The notes under the pieces were generated by a model. That model saw only the letters and a program-made list of their open reading frames with translations, was not told the origin of the DNA and did not search any database. A stretch of 64,000 nucleotides of DNA from G963664835 sp963664835 (GTDB taxonomy: Bacteria > Chloroflexota > UBA6077 > FW602-bin22 > JBCLEL01): assembly GCA_963664835.2 (NCBI GenBank), contig CAXXUG010000012.1:1-64000 (forward strand), written 5' to 3'. Shown piece after piece: positions 44,222 to 53,146 of this stretch. The stretch's first letter is position 1. Every line of letters starts with the position of its first letter. The translations under genes and the position numbers were made by a program.

Positions 44222-45463
44222 TCAACGCAGGGCCTCGACCGTTCCAACCAGTTGGTCGTAGGTGGTTATGTCCTTTGCCCTGTCAAGGAAGTCGTGCAGA
44301 TTCGCGGAATCAGCGCGCAGCCTCCTCAACGGCTCCTCGTAGCGGTTTCCGGTGCCGGCGTAGCCGCCATGCCAGGCCAGATAGGCGGTGTTCAACCTTC
44401 GAATCGGGTAACCCAGATCGGCCAGCTCACGCTGCCGTGCCGCCATGTACCGCTCCGCCTGCTCGACTTCCCCTTTTTCTAGAAACGCTTCCACCGCCTC
44501 CCGAGTCTCGCGCAAGAGTGCGTCGAAATCCGTCTCATCATCGGCAGATGACCCACCGTCGTGAAGCTCGGATGTGTCAAGACGGGCAAGCACCGAGTCC
44601 CTGATCTCGGCTCCGACAATATCGGCGGCGGTCTCGTTGATCGACCTCGTCTCATCGCTGAAAAAATACTCCCGGCCCAGCGGGTGGATCAGCAGGAAGT
44701 GGTGAGTCCACTCGTGCGCTATCGTGAATACCGCGCTGCCCAGGTCCCTGCGCGATGAGATCAGCGGTGGAAACAGGGCTATACCGCCGATTCTCTCCAC
44801 CAAGGCTACGTATCCTGTCTCTTCCGATTCGAACCGCCGCTCGATCGCCTCGACGGTTTCCAGGTCCAGACCATCTCTAAGCAGAAGCGACGTATCCAGC
44901 CTGATGCCGGCGCGCGGTGCAACCAGCAATACCTGCGGGACCTGTCCGATCTGGAAATTGACCGGAGGCCGCACCACGACGTGAACGCGACCGATCCCGA
45001 CGTCGAACTGCAATCCGGGCCTGTCAAAGCCGGCCGAGACCAGCTCCCGCTCTACGATTTGCCTGAGCGTCTCCATCGCCGCCGGCCTCAGCGACGCCTC
45101 CTCTCGGACAGCCTCCTGCAAGGCTCTCTCATTCACCGACCGCGATTCACCGAACGCTGCCCGCCGAATGGCGTCGCGCCGAAGCTCGTCAACCATTCGC
45201 ACCGCCTCGAAGTAGCGGACCAACAACTCCAGGTCTTCCGGATCGCCACCTACTGCTTCCTGTGGGGGAAACAGCAACTCTAGCTGTCGGTCAAGCAAGT
45301 CCAGAGTATTGCCTTCCGCCGCCTGAAACGCCCTCCAGTCTCGCCTACCCGCCGGATCGCCCGCCGGAACGGCAACCACAATCAGAACCAACAGTCCAAG
45401 CAGAATCAGCCGGACGATTAGCCCATACACTATTTCACCCATCCGCCGGCGAACCGACCTCAT
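44222..45463 (-). CDS. Membrane-anchored zincin-like protein (HExxH)
   Basis: 413 residues: one N-terminal TM helix (LILLGLLVLIVVAVPAG), then a large outside domain. FTIAHEWTHHFLLIHPLG has the HExxH zinc motif and, about 20 residues later, NETAADIVGAEI carries a Glu suited as third ligand, as in gluzincins. The last ~100 residues are helical (AVEAFLEKGEVEQAERYMAA). No known peptidase family recognised by name. It is convergent with tsaC. The ATG/alternative starts lie close together; the one given includes the TM helix. Confidence 0.75.
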   Translation of the reverse strand: MRSVRRRMGEIVYGLIVRLILLGLLVLIVVAVPAGDPAGRRDWRAFQAAEGNTLDLLDRQLELLFPPQEAVGGDPEDLELLVRYFEAVRMVDELRRDAIRRAAFGESRSVNERALQEAVREEASLRPAAMETLRQIVERELVSAGFDRPGLQFDVGIGRVHVVVRPPVNFQIGQVPQVLLVAPRAGIRLDTSLLLRDGLDLETVEAIERRFESEETGYVALVERIGGIALFPPLISSRRDLGSAVFTIAHEWTHHFLLIHPLGREYFFSDETRSINETAADIVGAEIRDSVLARLDTSELHDGGSSADDETDFDALLRETREAVEAFLEKGEVEQAERYMAARQRELADLGYPIRRLNTAYLAWHGGYAGTGNRYEEPLRRLRADSANLHDFLDRAKDITTYDQLVGTVEALR

Positions 45464-46071
45464 TGCCAGTTGCTATGGCCGACACGTGCAATGTAACGCG
45501 GGGACTTGTCCCCCGCTAAGGACAAGCCGGCCAAGCCACCAAGCGCCCGCATTCCTGTAGGGGCGATTCGCGAATCGCCTTGGGGGTGTGGCATCCGACG
45601 AACACCTAGTCATGGTTACGATTAAGGGACTTCTAGGAAATTGCGACCTGGTCACTCGTATGTTGCAAAAAACCCGAGAGCCGACGAAATCGCCGTGCGT
45701 GGGCGAGGGACAATGTAGCGCGGGGGCTCGTCCCCCGCTGGGGCCGTGATCGGGCGTGGCAGAATCCGCAGTGCCAATCTGCTGTGCCAAATCATAACTC
45801 CGATTCTTCATACTCTGGCGCACCGGCGCGAGCCGTCATGAACCATTGGTACATACTTACATAGTAACCTGCGACGCTCCCGCGTCCATATGCCGGTAAA
45901 GCAACTGTCAACTGACGGCCGATTTGGTCCCACGAACGCGTGATATAATTCCTTCACGGCGGTCGTTTCATCGCAATTCGCGGGCAGGTCTCCTCCAGAC
46001 CGAGCCCGTCACGAACCTTCCCGACGACACGTCGATTCACGTACTCAACCGCCGGCAGGAGCGAATCCCAG
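45464..46071. repeat. Divergent gap with three palindromic repeats
   Basis: Two copies of the gcgggg..cttgtcccccgc palindrome lie at 45491-45517 (variant aacgcgggg) and 45711-45740 (ctcgtcccccgct), and an altered ggcgcaccggcgcgagcc element at 45805-45845. The right end holds the yebC promoter. No gene. Confidence 0.65.
45941..45949 (+). promoter_or_regulatory. Extended -10 promoter of yebC
   Basis: TGATATAAT, i.e. TGnTATAAT, 122 bases before the yebC ATG, leaving a leader of about 115 bases. A good -35 box is absent, as expected for extended -10 promoters. Confidence 0.55.
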
Positions 46072-46818
46072 ATGTCCGGTCATAGCAAATGGGCAACGAT
46101 AAAGCGGCAAAAGGCGGCGACCGACGCCAAGCGAGGCCAGGCCTTCACCAAGCTGGGTCGCGAGATCACTATTGCCGCGCGCGACGGCCCCGATCCCAAC
46201 TCGAACTTCAGGCTTCGGCTCGCTATCGCCCGCGCGCGCGACGCGAACATGCCGGCGGACAACATCCAGCGCGCGATCAAGCGGGCCAGCGGCAGCGCGG
46301 CCGGCGAGTCCATCGAGGAGCTTGTCTACGAAGGGTATGGGCCCGGAGGCGCCGCGCTATACATTGAGGTCGTTACCGATAATCGCAATCGGACCAGCGC
46401 CGCGGTGCGCAACGTCGTCCAAAGTGCCGGCGGTTCTCTCGGTGAGAGCGGCAGCGTCACCTGGCTGTTCGAACCTCGCGGCATGGTGACCGTCGAAGTC
46501 GGCGATAACGATCCGGACGATGTCGCGATGATCGCGATCGACGCCGAAGCGGACGACGTCGAGTCCGTCGATGGCACCGTTGAAGTCCAGTGCACCCCCG
46601 GTCGCCTCGAGTCCGTGCGCAGTGCATTCGAATCAGAACAACTCAAAGTGATCTCCTCGGAACGCTCGCTATCTCCCAAGAGCAGCATCAGCTTGGATCG
46701 ACAGACCACCCATCAGGTGATGCGTTTGGTAGAGAATCTCGAGGAGCTTGACGACGTTCGAAACGTCCACACAAACATAGATCTGACTCAAGAGATGGTG
46801 GAAAGCTATCGAGGCTAG
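46072..46818 (+). CDS. yebC: YebC/PmpR family DNA-binding regulator or translation factor
   Basis: 248 residues with the invariant start MSGHSKWATIKRQKAATDAK, then DNIQRAIKRASG and YEGYGPGGAALYIEVVTDNR. Three domains, standard length. YebC proteins are annotated as transcriptional regulators; more recent work links the family to translation of proline-rich stretches. It lies upstream of ruvC and ruvA, the usual neighbourhood (53 bases to ruvC). Confidence 0.97.
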   Translation: MSGHSKWATIKRQKAATDAKRGQAFTKLGREITIAARDGPDPNSNFRLRLAIARARDANMPADNIQRAIKRASGSAAGESIEELVYEGYGPGGAALYIEVVTDNRNRTSAAVRNVVQSAGGSLGESGSVTWLFEPRGMVTVEVGDNDPDDVAMIAIDAEADDVESVDGTVEVQCTPGRLESVRSAFESEQLKVISSERSLSPKSSISLDRQTTHQVMRLVENLEELDDVRNVHTNIDLTQEMVESYRG

Positions 46819-46871
46819 ATCGATCGCGTCGGCCGACCACCGGTTGGTTTCTCCCGAAGGGGCCCCGCACC

Positions 46872-47357
46872 GTGATCGGATTGGATCCCGGCAGCCGCGT
46901 GATGGGCTACGGAGTCGTGAGAGAAGAGGGCAGCCGAATCTCGCTCGTGGACCACGGCGCCGTCTGGACCAAACCCAAGGACCCGGTCGAACTCAAGCTT
47001 CTCAGCTTGAATCAGCAGTTGATCGAAATCCTGGACAGGTATCGACCCGACGAGGCCGCGGTCGAAGAGGTCTTCTTTAGCGTGAACGTCAGGAGCGCAT
47101 TGCTCTTGGGCCAGGCCCGCGGCGTGGTCCTGCTCACCCTGGCAAACGCCGGCCTGACCGTCTCTCAGTATTCGGCCACAGTCCTGAAGCAGGCGGTGAC
47201 AAACTATGGGAGAGCGAGCAAGGCACAGATCCAACGCTCTGTGCAAATGCTCCTGGCTTTGGACCATCTTCCCGAACCGCCGGACGCGGCGGACGCCCTC
47301 GCAATCGCAATCTGCCACATCAACTCGACCCAGCGCCGGTTCCAACCGCTGGGCTGA
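46872..47357 (+). CDS. ruvC: Holliday junction resolvase RuvC
   Basis: 161 residues. First catalytic Asp in MIGLDPGSRVMGYGVV, catalytic Glu in AVEEVFFSVN, the final acidic cluster in PPDAADALAIAICH. It cuts Holliday junctions moved by RuvAB. GTG start at 46872; ruvA follows 21 bases after its stop. Confidence 0.96.
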   Translation: MIGLDPGSRVMGYGVVREEGSRISLVDHGAVWTKPKDPVELKLLSLNQQLIEILDRYRPDEAAVEEVFFSVNVRSALLLGQARGVVLLTLANAGLTVSQYSATVLKQAVTNYGRASKAQIQRSVQMLLALDHLPEPPDAADALAIAICHINSTQRRFQPLG

Positions 47358-47378
47358 GATGAGGAAATCGACGGGGCC

Positions 47379-47951
47379 ATGATCGCTGGAGTTCGCGGCA
47401 AACTAGTAGGTCGCCAGGCCAGCTCGATCCTGCTTGAAGTCGGCGGATTCGTGTTGCAGATCGGCGTGCCCTTATCAACGCTACAGGCCGCCGGCGAACG
47501 CGGCGCGACGGTCTATCTGCACACCTATCTCCACCTGCGCGAGGATGCCATCTCGCTATTTGGCTTCTCCACCGAGGAGGAGTTGACGACGTTTCTCGGC
47601 CTGCTGAATGTGAACGGCGTCGGCCCGAAGGTAGCGTTGGCCATCCTGTCCCGCTTCGATCCGAATCAGTTGGAGCGAATCATCGGCGAGGGCGAGCCGG
47701 AGCAACTCGCCACCGTCTCCGGCGTCGGCAAGCGGCTCGCCGGCCGCATCGTCCTGGAGCTGCGCGGCAAGCTGGATATGAAGCCTGTCGCCGCTGAGCC
47801 AGCGGTCGATCAGCTCATAGTGGACGCCCTCATAAGCCTGGGCTACCGGCGGGAGGACTCGCTCAAGGCCGCCGCCTCGGTCGAACAAGCACAGGACTTG
47901 GACCCGGAACAGCGAATCATCCGGGCCTTGCGCTACTTCCAAGCCGAATAG
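47379..47951 (+). CDS. ruvA: Holliday junction branch-migration protein RuvA
   Basis: 190 residues: an N-terminal OB fold (MIAGVRGKLVGRQ, HTYLHLREDAISLFGF), two HhH motifs (LLNVNGVGPKVALAIL and LATVSGVGKRLAGRIV), and a C-terminal RuvB-contact domain (DALISLGYRREDSLKAA). It binds the junction and recruits RuvB. ruvB is not adjacent and not elsewhere in the window. Confidence 0.96.
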   Translation: MIAGVRGKLVGRQASSILLEVGGFVLQIGVPLSTLQAAGERGATVYLHTYLHLREDAISLFGFSTEEELTTFLGLLNVNGVGPKVALAILSRFDPNQLERIIGEGEPEQLATVSGVGKRLAGRIVLELRGKLDMKPVAAEPAVDQLIVDALISLGYRREDSLKAAASVEQAQDLDPEQRIIRALRYFQAE

Positions 47952-48422
47952 CCGGTCCTACCATCGCTACCCGACCGGTCCACCACCGCACGAAACCGGC
48001 CGTACCGCCCCAGGACTGTTCTACCCCCGATTGGTTAGGACTCTTGGAGTGACTTACTATGAAAACAGCCGCCCGACTCGCTACTCCGGCGGTCAAAAGC
48101 ATGCCCCGCACGCCGATGCGGGTCCGGAGTCCCGGAGGGGCGGGGATTGGAAATGTAGCGCGGTCGAAGACTCCGCGAGGCGAGGGGCTTGTCCCCCGCT
48201 CCCGGCAGTCCGAGTACCAACCCCGGTCCCGAGCCGCCGTATAGGAGACCCGCCAACCACCGTACTCATTTTCATATCTTGGTGCGCCGGCCCCTGCCTG
48301 CATGGGCGATTGCTACGACAGAATGCCCCGTACCCGCCTCAGGCGGGCCGGAATCAAGACGTAAGGTGGTAGGCAAGCCCACCGCAGCATCCCTTCGGTC
48401 TTTACAACCCGTGTAACCGGCG
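47952..48422. repeat. Gap with repeats, one interrupted
   Basis: At 48154-48210 the common palindrome is split: atgtagcgcgg is separated from ggggcttgtcccccgct by about 20 bases (gaagactccgcgagg). At 48267-48312 is a ttggtgcgccggcccctgc element. ccgcacgccgatgcgggtccgg at 48104 on resembles the lead-in of other copies. No gene. Confidence 0.6.
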
Positions 48423-48995
48423 TCACGGCAGCAGGTCTAAGAATCCCTCAAGAATCGCCTGCCAATCCGGCACCAGCGCCAGGCAAGCTAGCCCCGCCGC
48501 GAAGAACCACTCGATCCAAATCGGCCGGAGTACGTTGGCCAAGCTGAAGGGAACCGCAAGGACCAGACCGAGGCCGGCAAGATACTCGCGTCTCGCCAGC
48601 TTATGTTTGACGACGTCCTGCAGGCTATCGATGTCCGCCCTGCTCGGAATCGCCTGAATCGCGATCGACACGCCGAGCCAAAGAGCCAACAACGATCGAA
48701 TCAGGTTGGCCGGCTCTGCCGCGATGCCGGCACCGAACCCCGTCTCTCCTTGCAGCCGGAACAACGCATACGCGAAAGACGTGTTGATCAGGAACGGCCC
48801 CAGCACGATCAGAGCGTGCTGACGTATGTGGCGTGGCACCGAATGGACCACGTACCCGGCCGGATTGCCCAGACTGAAGAACACCACCTCGTGGATCTTG
48901 CTCCCGGCCAGCCGGCAGAAGAAGTAGTGGGCAAACTCGTGTACTACCACGCCAGGCAGCTCGAACAGCCGGAAGAGAATCGCGGCCGGACCCAA
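48423..48995 (-). CDS. M50-like membrane metalloprotease family protein
   Basis: 190 residues. PGVVVHEFAHYFFCRLAG has HExxH (His19, Glu20, His23) in the first hydrophobic segment, the layout of integral-membrane M50-type proteases and their relatives. Further TM segments: HALIVLGPFLINTSFAYALF, SLLALWLGVSIAIQAIPSRAD, the latter with an Asp that could be the third ligand, and WIEWFFAAGLACLALVPDW. Substrate unknown. TTG at 48995 is the outermost start; the true start may be a little upstream or downstream. Confidence 0.7.
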   Translation of the reverse strand: MGPAAILFRLFELPGVVVHEFAHYFFCRLAGSKIHEVVFFSLGNPAGYVVHSVPRHIRQHALIVLGPFLINTSFAYALFRLQGETGFGAGIAAEPANLIRSLLALWLGVSIAIQAIPSRADIDSLQDVVKHKLARREYLAGLGLVLAVPFSLANVLRPIWIEWFFAAGLACLALVPDWQAILEGFLDLLP

Positions 48996-49422
48996 CGGCG
49001 CCTACCGCCTGCTGGGAATGGCCGCTCCTGGCGATCCGAGGTGTGATCCTGTCCGATCTTCGCTTGCGCTGTACTCCCAAATATCCCTCCGGCTACTAAC
49101 TATACCGTCGGGACATCAAATGGAAAGTGGAAGCGCATAAGAGGGGCGGGGATGAAAAATGTAGCGCGGGGGCTTGTCCCCCGCTCCCGGCGGTCCGGCA
49201 CCCAACCCAAGTCCCGAGGCACCGTATAGAGGACCCGCCAACCGGTGCCCCGGTTTTCATACCTTGGTGTGCCGGCGCAAGCCGGAACGAGAGGAGTGTG
49301 GTGTTGGGAATGTAGACTGCGGGCTCGTCCACCGCTCTCAAAATGAGGTGGACCCTAAACTGCGACCCAACGTCGTGACGTCGCCGCCCCCCGCCCGCCG
49401 GCCCGCACCAGAGTTCCGGCCC
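48996..49422. repeat. Gap with palindromic repeats
   Basis: A full copy of the tagcgcgggggcttgtccc palindrome lies at 49159-49186, a ttggtgtgccggcgcaagcc element at 49250-49290 and a worn palindrome copy at 49309-49337 (gtagactgcgggctcgtcc). No gene. Confidence 0.65.
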
Positions 49423-49888
49423 TCAACGCACCGGAAAGAAAATATCCGTGCGCCACTTCGACTGGTCCGGCTCTGCGCCGGGATCCGTGACGTAGACCTC
49501 CCATGGCGCCCCCCGCCGGCTGGAGACCCTGCTCAGCCATCCACTCCGGTCAACGCGGACCACGTTTTGCGGCAGGTCGTCATACGGCCCCATGTGAGTG
49601 ACCGTCGCGACTTTTCCCCGCCGGAAGCTCGCCGGCCTTGACCCGGCCGGCGCCCTCCATCGGCGCGGCCACCGGCATCCCGCACTCGAGATCCAGCGTA
49701 CTGCCCTCCATCGAGTAGTAGATCGCGAACGGCATGCCGGCCGGCTGCTGTCCGCTCTGCTGGACATACCCGTGCACCTCCCCGAAGAGAGGCCCCATGA
49801 CTTCTGTGATCTTCTCCATTGTCGTGGTAGTTCGAATTCCCACGATCGGCTGTGCCTCGATCTGCTTCGTCGCAAACTCCTTATTCAT
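49423..49888 (-). pseudogene. GyrI-like small-molecule-binding protein, frameshifted
   Basis: Starts MNKEFATKQIEAQPIVGIRT with AAGGAG upstream, continues through MEKITEVMGPLFGEVHGYVQ and FAIYYSMEG, then needs shifts near 49605 and 49510 to reach VATVTHMGPYDDL, TGWMAEQGLQPAGG and WEVYVTDPGAEPDQSKWRTD. This is the AraC effector-binding/GyrI-like domain of about 150 residues, with the VAxxxHxGPYDxL signature. Function would be binding of small ligands or drugs. Intact except for two or three indels. Confidence 0.7.
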
Positions 49889-52482
49889 CTCTCACTCCTT
49901 CCGATGTTGTGGCCGCAAGTTGTCCGACTTCTGTTTCTTCAAATTCTACAGGTAACTTAGAGTGCCCCAGCGCCACCGCATCCAGCCTACCGGTTTCGCT
50001 GGACGGGCCCCAAGCTAGGATAATGTTGCAACTTCCAACTGGCGGCGGCAAAACCCGCATCGCCGGGGAGTTGCTGTCTGGTTGGCTGATAGATGGACGC
50101 AAGGCGGTCTGGATGACACATCGGAAGGAGCTGGCGACCCAGACGGAAGGTATGTTGTCCGAGGCCGGAGTATCAGCAACGGCAAACATGCGATGGGTGC
50201 CCCGAGCTAGCGCCCCAGTGCTGGTAAATGGCGTCGTGATTCTAATGGCTCAGACCGTGAGTCGCCGCACCGCAAGGGGCAATGTGTGGGGTGGCTACCG
50301 TCGCAACGACCTGATGATAATCGACGAGGCCCACCACGCTACTGCCGACGGTTGGGCGAGAGCCATACGGCGATGGCCTGGACCGGTTCTGGGTATGACC
50401 GCTACCCCGTGGCGTCTTTCCGTCAAAGAAGGTTTTGACCATCTATTCCGAGATTTGCACTGTGGCCCACAGGTCGCGAACTTGCAATCCAACACTTGGT
50501 TGTGCAAGGCGCGTGTGCTTTCGCCACCGGAAGAAGAGCAAGTCCGAGGCGGCCAAGTTGATAGGACTGGAGACTATAGCGAATCCGGCATTCGACTGGC
50601 TAACGAGGACCGTGACATTTGGACCGCCGGTGTACTGCGATTCTGGCAAGAGCACGGTGAGCACAGGCAAACCATCGTCTACGCCGTTTCGGTAAAGCAT
50701 GCCCAGAACCTTAACGCCGTGTTCAACGATGCCGGGATACCGACTGGGGTATTGCTTGGCGATACACCTACTGCGGCGCGGGCTGAACTTATAGACCAAT
50801 TCCAGAACCTGACCATCAGAGTGTTGGTTAACGTAGCTGTAGCCACTGAGGGATTCGACTTGCCCGATGCCGCTTGCGTGGTGCTGATGCGACCCACGTT
50901 GAGCCTGTCCCTGTACCTTCAAATGGTAGGCAGAGGGTTGCGTCCAAAGCAAAACGACGGTGATTGCGTCATTCTTGATTTGGCCGGAAACAGCCTGCGA
51001 CACGGGCTGCCTGACGAAGATAGATCGTGGTCGTTGCGACCGCGGGAAGAGAAGCGACCACCTGGGGAGTTCCCAACGGTCTGGTGCGCGGATTGTGAAC
51101 ATCTATCCCATGCGGGCAGTCACCAATGCGGTAATTGTGGAGCGCCCTTCGGGGAGCAATGCGGCCGTTGCGGCGCGTGGCGGGCCTGGAAAAGATGGAG
51201 CGCGAAAACCAATTGCGGCGAGGAGCACGAGTTGGTCTGTGACCTATGCCACTACGACGCCCACATTAAGGCCCGGCTCCCTGTTACCGATGAATTGAAG
51301 GAGCTGGCAAATCTGGCAGACGATGACGAACTCTCCCCGCGACGGGACCCACTCCTCAAGAATATTCTGGAGGACGAGCTCCGTCGCGTCAGCACCAAGG
51401 AGCGCCAAGACGAGATACGCTCACTTATCCGGATCAGAGAGTCACAAGTCGGCGACGATCACGTATTGGAGGAATTGTTCCAGAATCACGTTGACGGATT
51501 GCCTACAGCGAAACGCCCGCAGTCCAGACCCCAAGAGCATCGGGCCTTCATTAACTGGGAGGACGGGTTTCGGCGAGAACTCACGCAATGGCGGAAAGAG
51601 TTGGCCGAACTGGAAACCAAGCCACTTGACAAGCGTCTCGCCTATGAAAACGCCAAAGATCGGCTGTTACGGCTGCTCGAGGCAGAAGCGAGAGAGGCTG
51701 GTTTCCTTTCACAAGATGAAGTTCAGGCACAGCCTGCCCAGCCGCCGAATTCAAATCGAATTGTCGGCGAATTGGCAACGCAAATGACCAAGAATAATCC
51801 TTCTGTTGCCGACTCCGAGGGATCGACGGTATTGACGCCGCCACGAAAGCCCAGTTCAACAGCGGCTCCAGAACGCGCCAAGGGCAATCTACCCGATCAG
51901 TACGTGGAGGGGTCACCAACGAAACCTCAACCGCGCGTTTCAGAGCGAATCGTAGGTGAAGTCGAACCGGCGTCAAAAAGGGAGGGACCGTCCAACTCCA
52001 GTTCACTCGATCCAAGTGCACGGATGACGTTCGCCCAACTCGGAGCTTGGGGTAAGGTGGAGCCAACCAAAGGAACTTCTACTGAACCTTGGAGGTTAAT
52101 GGATCCGCGCGGACAGGAATTATCTGTCAGTAACTGGGCCAAGCTCCTCTCAGAAACAGTTGAGTGGTTGATACGGGAAGGATCGATTGCCAATGATACC
52201 ACCGTGGTCACCATTGGGAGCGCGGCGACCGGGCATTTTATTTATGTAATCCGAAACGTCAAAGCTCTCGACCGAGAGTCCTCAGCGAAGGGAACAGGCC
52301 GATACTTGATTCATGTATCACCCAAGCATCCAAGTGGACGGGAGTTTATGAACCGAACACGATTGTCGAATGGCCTATATTTGGAGCGCAATTGGTCATC
52401 CAAGGCAATAGCTCAACTTTGCCACCTGCTGGTCGAAAAATTCGATCAGGATCCGGCCCAATTCCGTGTGCAATTGCGCTAA
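49852..52482 (+). CDS. SF2 DEAD/DEAH helicase with zinc ribbons
   Basis: Up to 876 residues. Motif I LQLPTGGGKT (59-68), motif II MIIDEAHH, motif III GMTATPW, then the second RecA domain with TIVYAVSVKHAQ, VATEGFDLPD and motif VI QMVGRGLRP. A Cys-rich region follows (CADC, CGNCG, CGRCG, VCDLCHYD), suggesting two zinc ribbons, then a charged helical stretch and a C-terminal domain (VSNWAKLLSETVEWLI, then YVIRNVKALD). The sequence before motif I (residues 1-50) does not look like a helicase and overlaps the divergent gene's start; an ATG at 50023 sits just before motif I, so the N-terminus may be damaged. It may belong to a restriction or phage-defence type; inference only. Confidence 0.8.
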   Translation: MPRSASSQTPYSSLTPSDVVAASCPTSVSSNSTGNLECPSATASSLPVSLDGPQARIMLQLPTGGGKTRIAGELLSGWLIDGRKAVWMTHRKELATQTEGMLSEAGVSATANMRWVPRASAPVLVNGVVILMAQTVSRRTARGNVWGGYRRNDLMIIDEAHHATADGWARAIRRWPGPVLGMTATPWRLSVKEGFDHLFRDLHCGPQVANLQSNTWLCKARVLSPPEEEQVRGGQVDRTGDYSESGIRLANEDRDIWTAGVLRFWQEHGEHRQTIVYAVSVKHAQNLNAVFNDAGIPTGVLLGDTPTAARAELIDQFQNLTIRVLVNVAVATEGFDLPDAACVVLMRPTLSLSLYLQMVGRGLRPKQNDGDCVILDLAGNSLRHGLPDEDRSWSLRPREEKRPPGEFPTVWCADCEHLSHAGSHQCGNCGAPFGEQCGRCGAWRAWKRWSAKTNCGEEHELVCDLCHYDAHIKARLPVTDELKELANLADDDELSPRRDPLLKNILEDELRRVSTKERQDEIRSLIRIRESQVGDDHVLEELFQNHVDGLPTAKRPQSRPQEHRAFINWEDGFRRELTQWRKELAELETKPLDKRLAYENAKDRLLRLLEAEAREAGFLSQDEVQAQPAQPPNSNRIVGELATQMTKNNPSVADSEGSTVLTPPRKPSSTAAPERAKGNLPDQYVEGSPTKPQPRVSERIVGEVEPASKREGPSNSSSLDPSARMTFAQLGAWGKVEPTKGTSTEPWRLMDPRGQELSVSNWAKLLSETVEWLIREGSIANDTTVVTIGSAATGHFIYVIRNVKALDRESSAKGTGRYLIHVSPKHPSGREFMNRTRLSNGLYLERNWSSKAIAQLCHLLVEKFDQDPAQFRVQLR

Positions 52483-52601
52483 TGGCTACCGCCCGAGTTG
52501 CACTAGTCGGCACCACACTATTGTCGTACTCTTGACCTGAGCATACGGAAGCACCAACACCTCGTCCGGCATCCCCACGAACCAGCCCATCGCACCCACT
52601 G

Positions 52602-52610
52602 TGATATAAT
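52602..52610 (+). promoter_or_regulatory. Extended -10 promoter of the nuo operon
   Basis: TGATATAAT (TGnTATAAT), 65 bases before the nuoA start. It matches the yebC site exactly and the prfA site in its GATATAAT core. Confidence 0.6.
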
Positions 52611-52674
52611 CGCCGCCGGCTGGTCATACCGGCTCTAGCTTCCTCAAACAAGCCACCGAGACGAGGCCGCATCG

Positions 52675-53031
52675 TTGGTTGCTGACTATGGCCCCATAGC
52701 GATATTCCTTGTAATAGCTATCGGTTTTGCCGTTGCGCCCCTCGTGATAGCCCGGCTGTTGCGTCCAAACAATCCAAACGCGATCAAGCAGTCCTCCTAC
52801 GAGTGTGGTATCGAGACAACCGGCACCTCTTGGATCCGCTACTACGCCGGCTTCTACGTGTACGCCCTTCTGTTCGTCATATTCGACGTTGAGACCGTAT
52901 TCCTTTATCCCTGGGCCGTCGCCTACGGAAAACTGGGACTGTTCGCCCTGATCGAGATGTTCATTTTCATCGGAATCCTGGCGCTGGGCCTCGTGTACGC
53001 CTGGCGCAAGAAAGCCCTCGAGTGGCAATAG
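52675..53031 (+). CDS. nuoA: NADH-quinone oxidoreductase subunit A
   Basis: 118 residues with three TM helices. KQSSYECGIETTGTSWIRYY carries the conserved YECG loop and FVIFDVETVFLYPWAVAY the FDxE segment, both diagnostic for NuoA. TTG start at 52675 with CGAGG upstream. nuoB, C, D and I, which usually follow, are absent; nuoH comes next after 115 bases. Confidence 0.96.
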   Translation: MVADYGPIAIFLVIAIGFAVAPLVIARLLRPNNPNAIKQSSYECGIETTGTSWIRYYAGFYVYALLFVIFDVETVFLYPWAVAYGKLGLFALIEMFIFIGILALGLVYAWRKKALEWQ

Positions 53032-53146
53032 CCCTATCGACGCTCCATTGCCCGGCAATTCATCCAGGATTCTGCCAGTTTGCGGCGACTGCCCTGCCCG
53101 TACAATTATCCCCACGCCCGCTCCGACGATCTCTTCGCCTTAAAGC

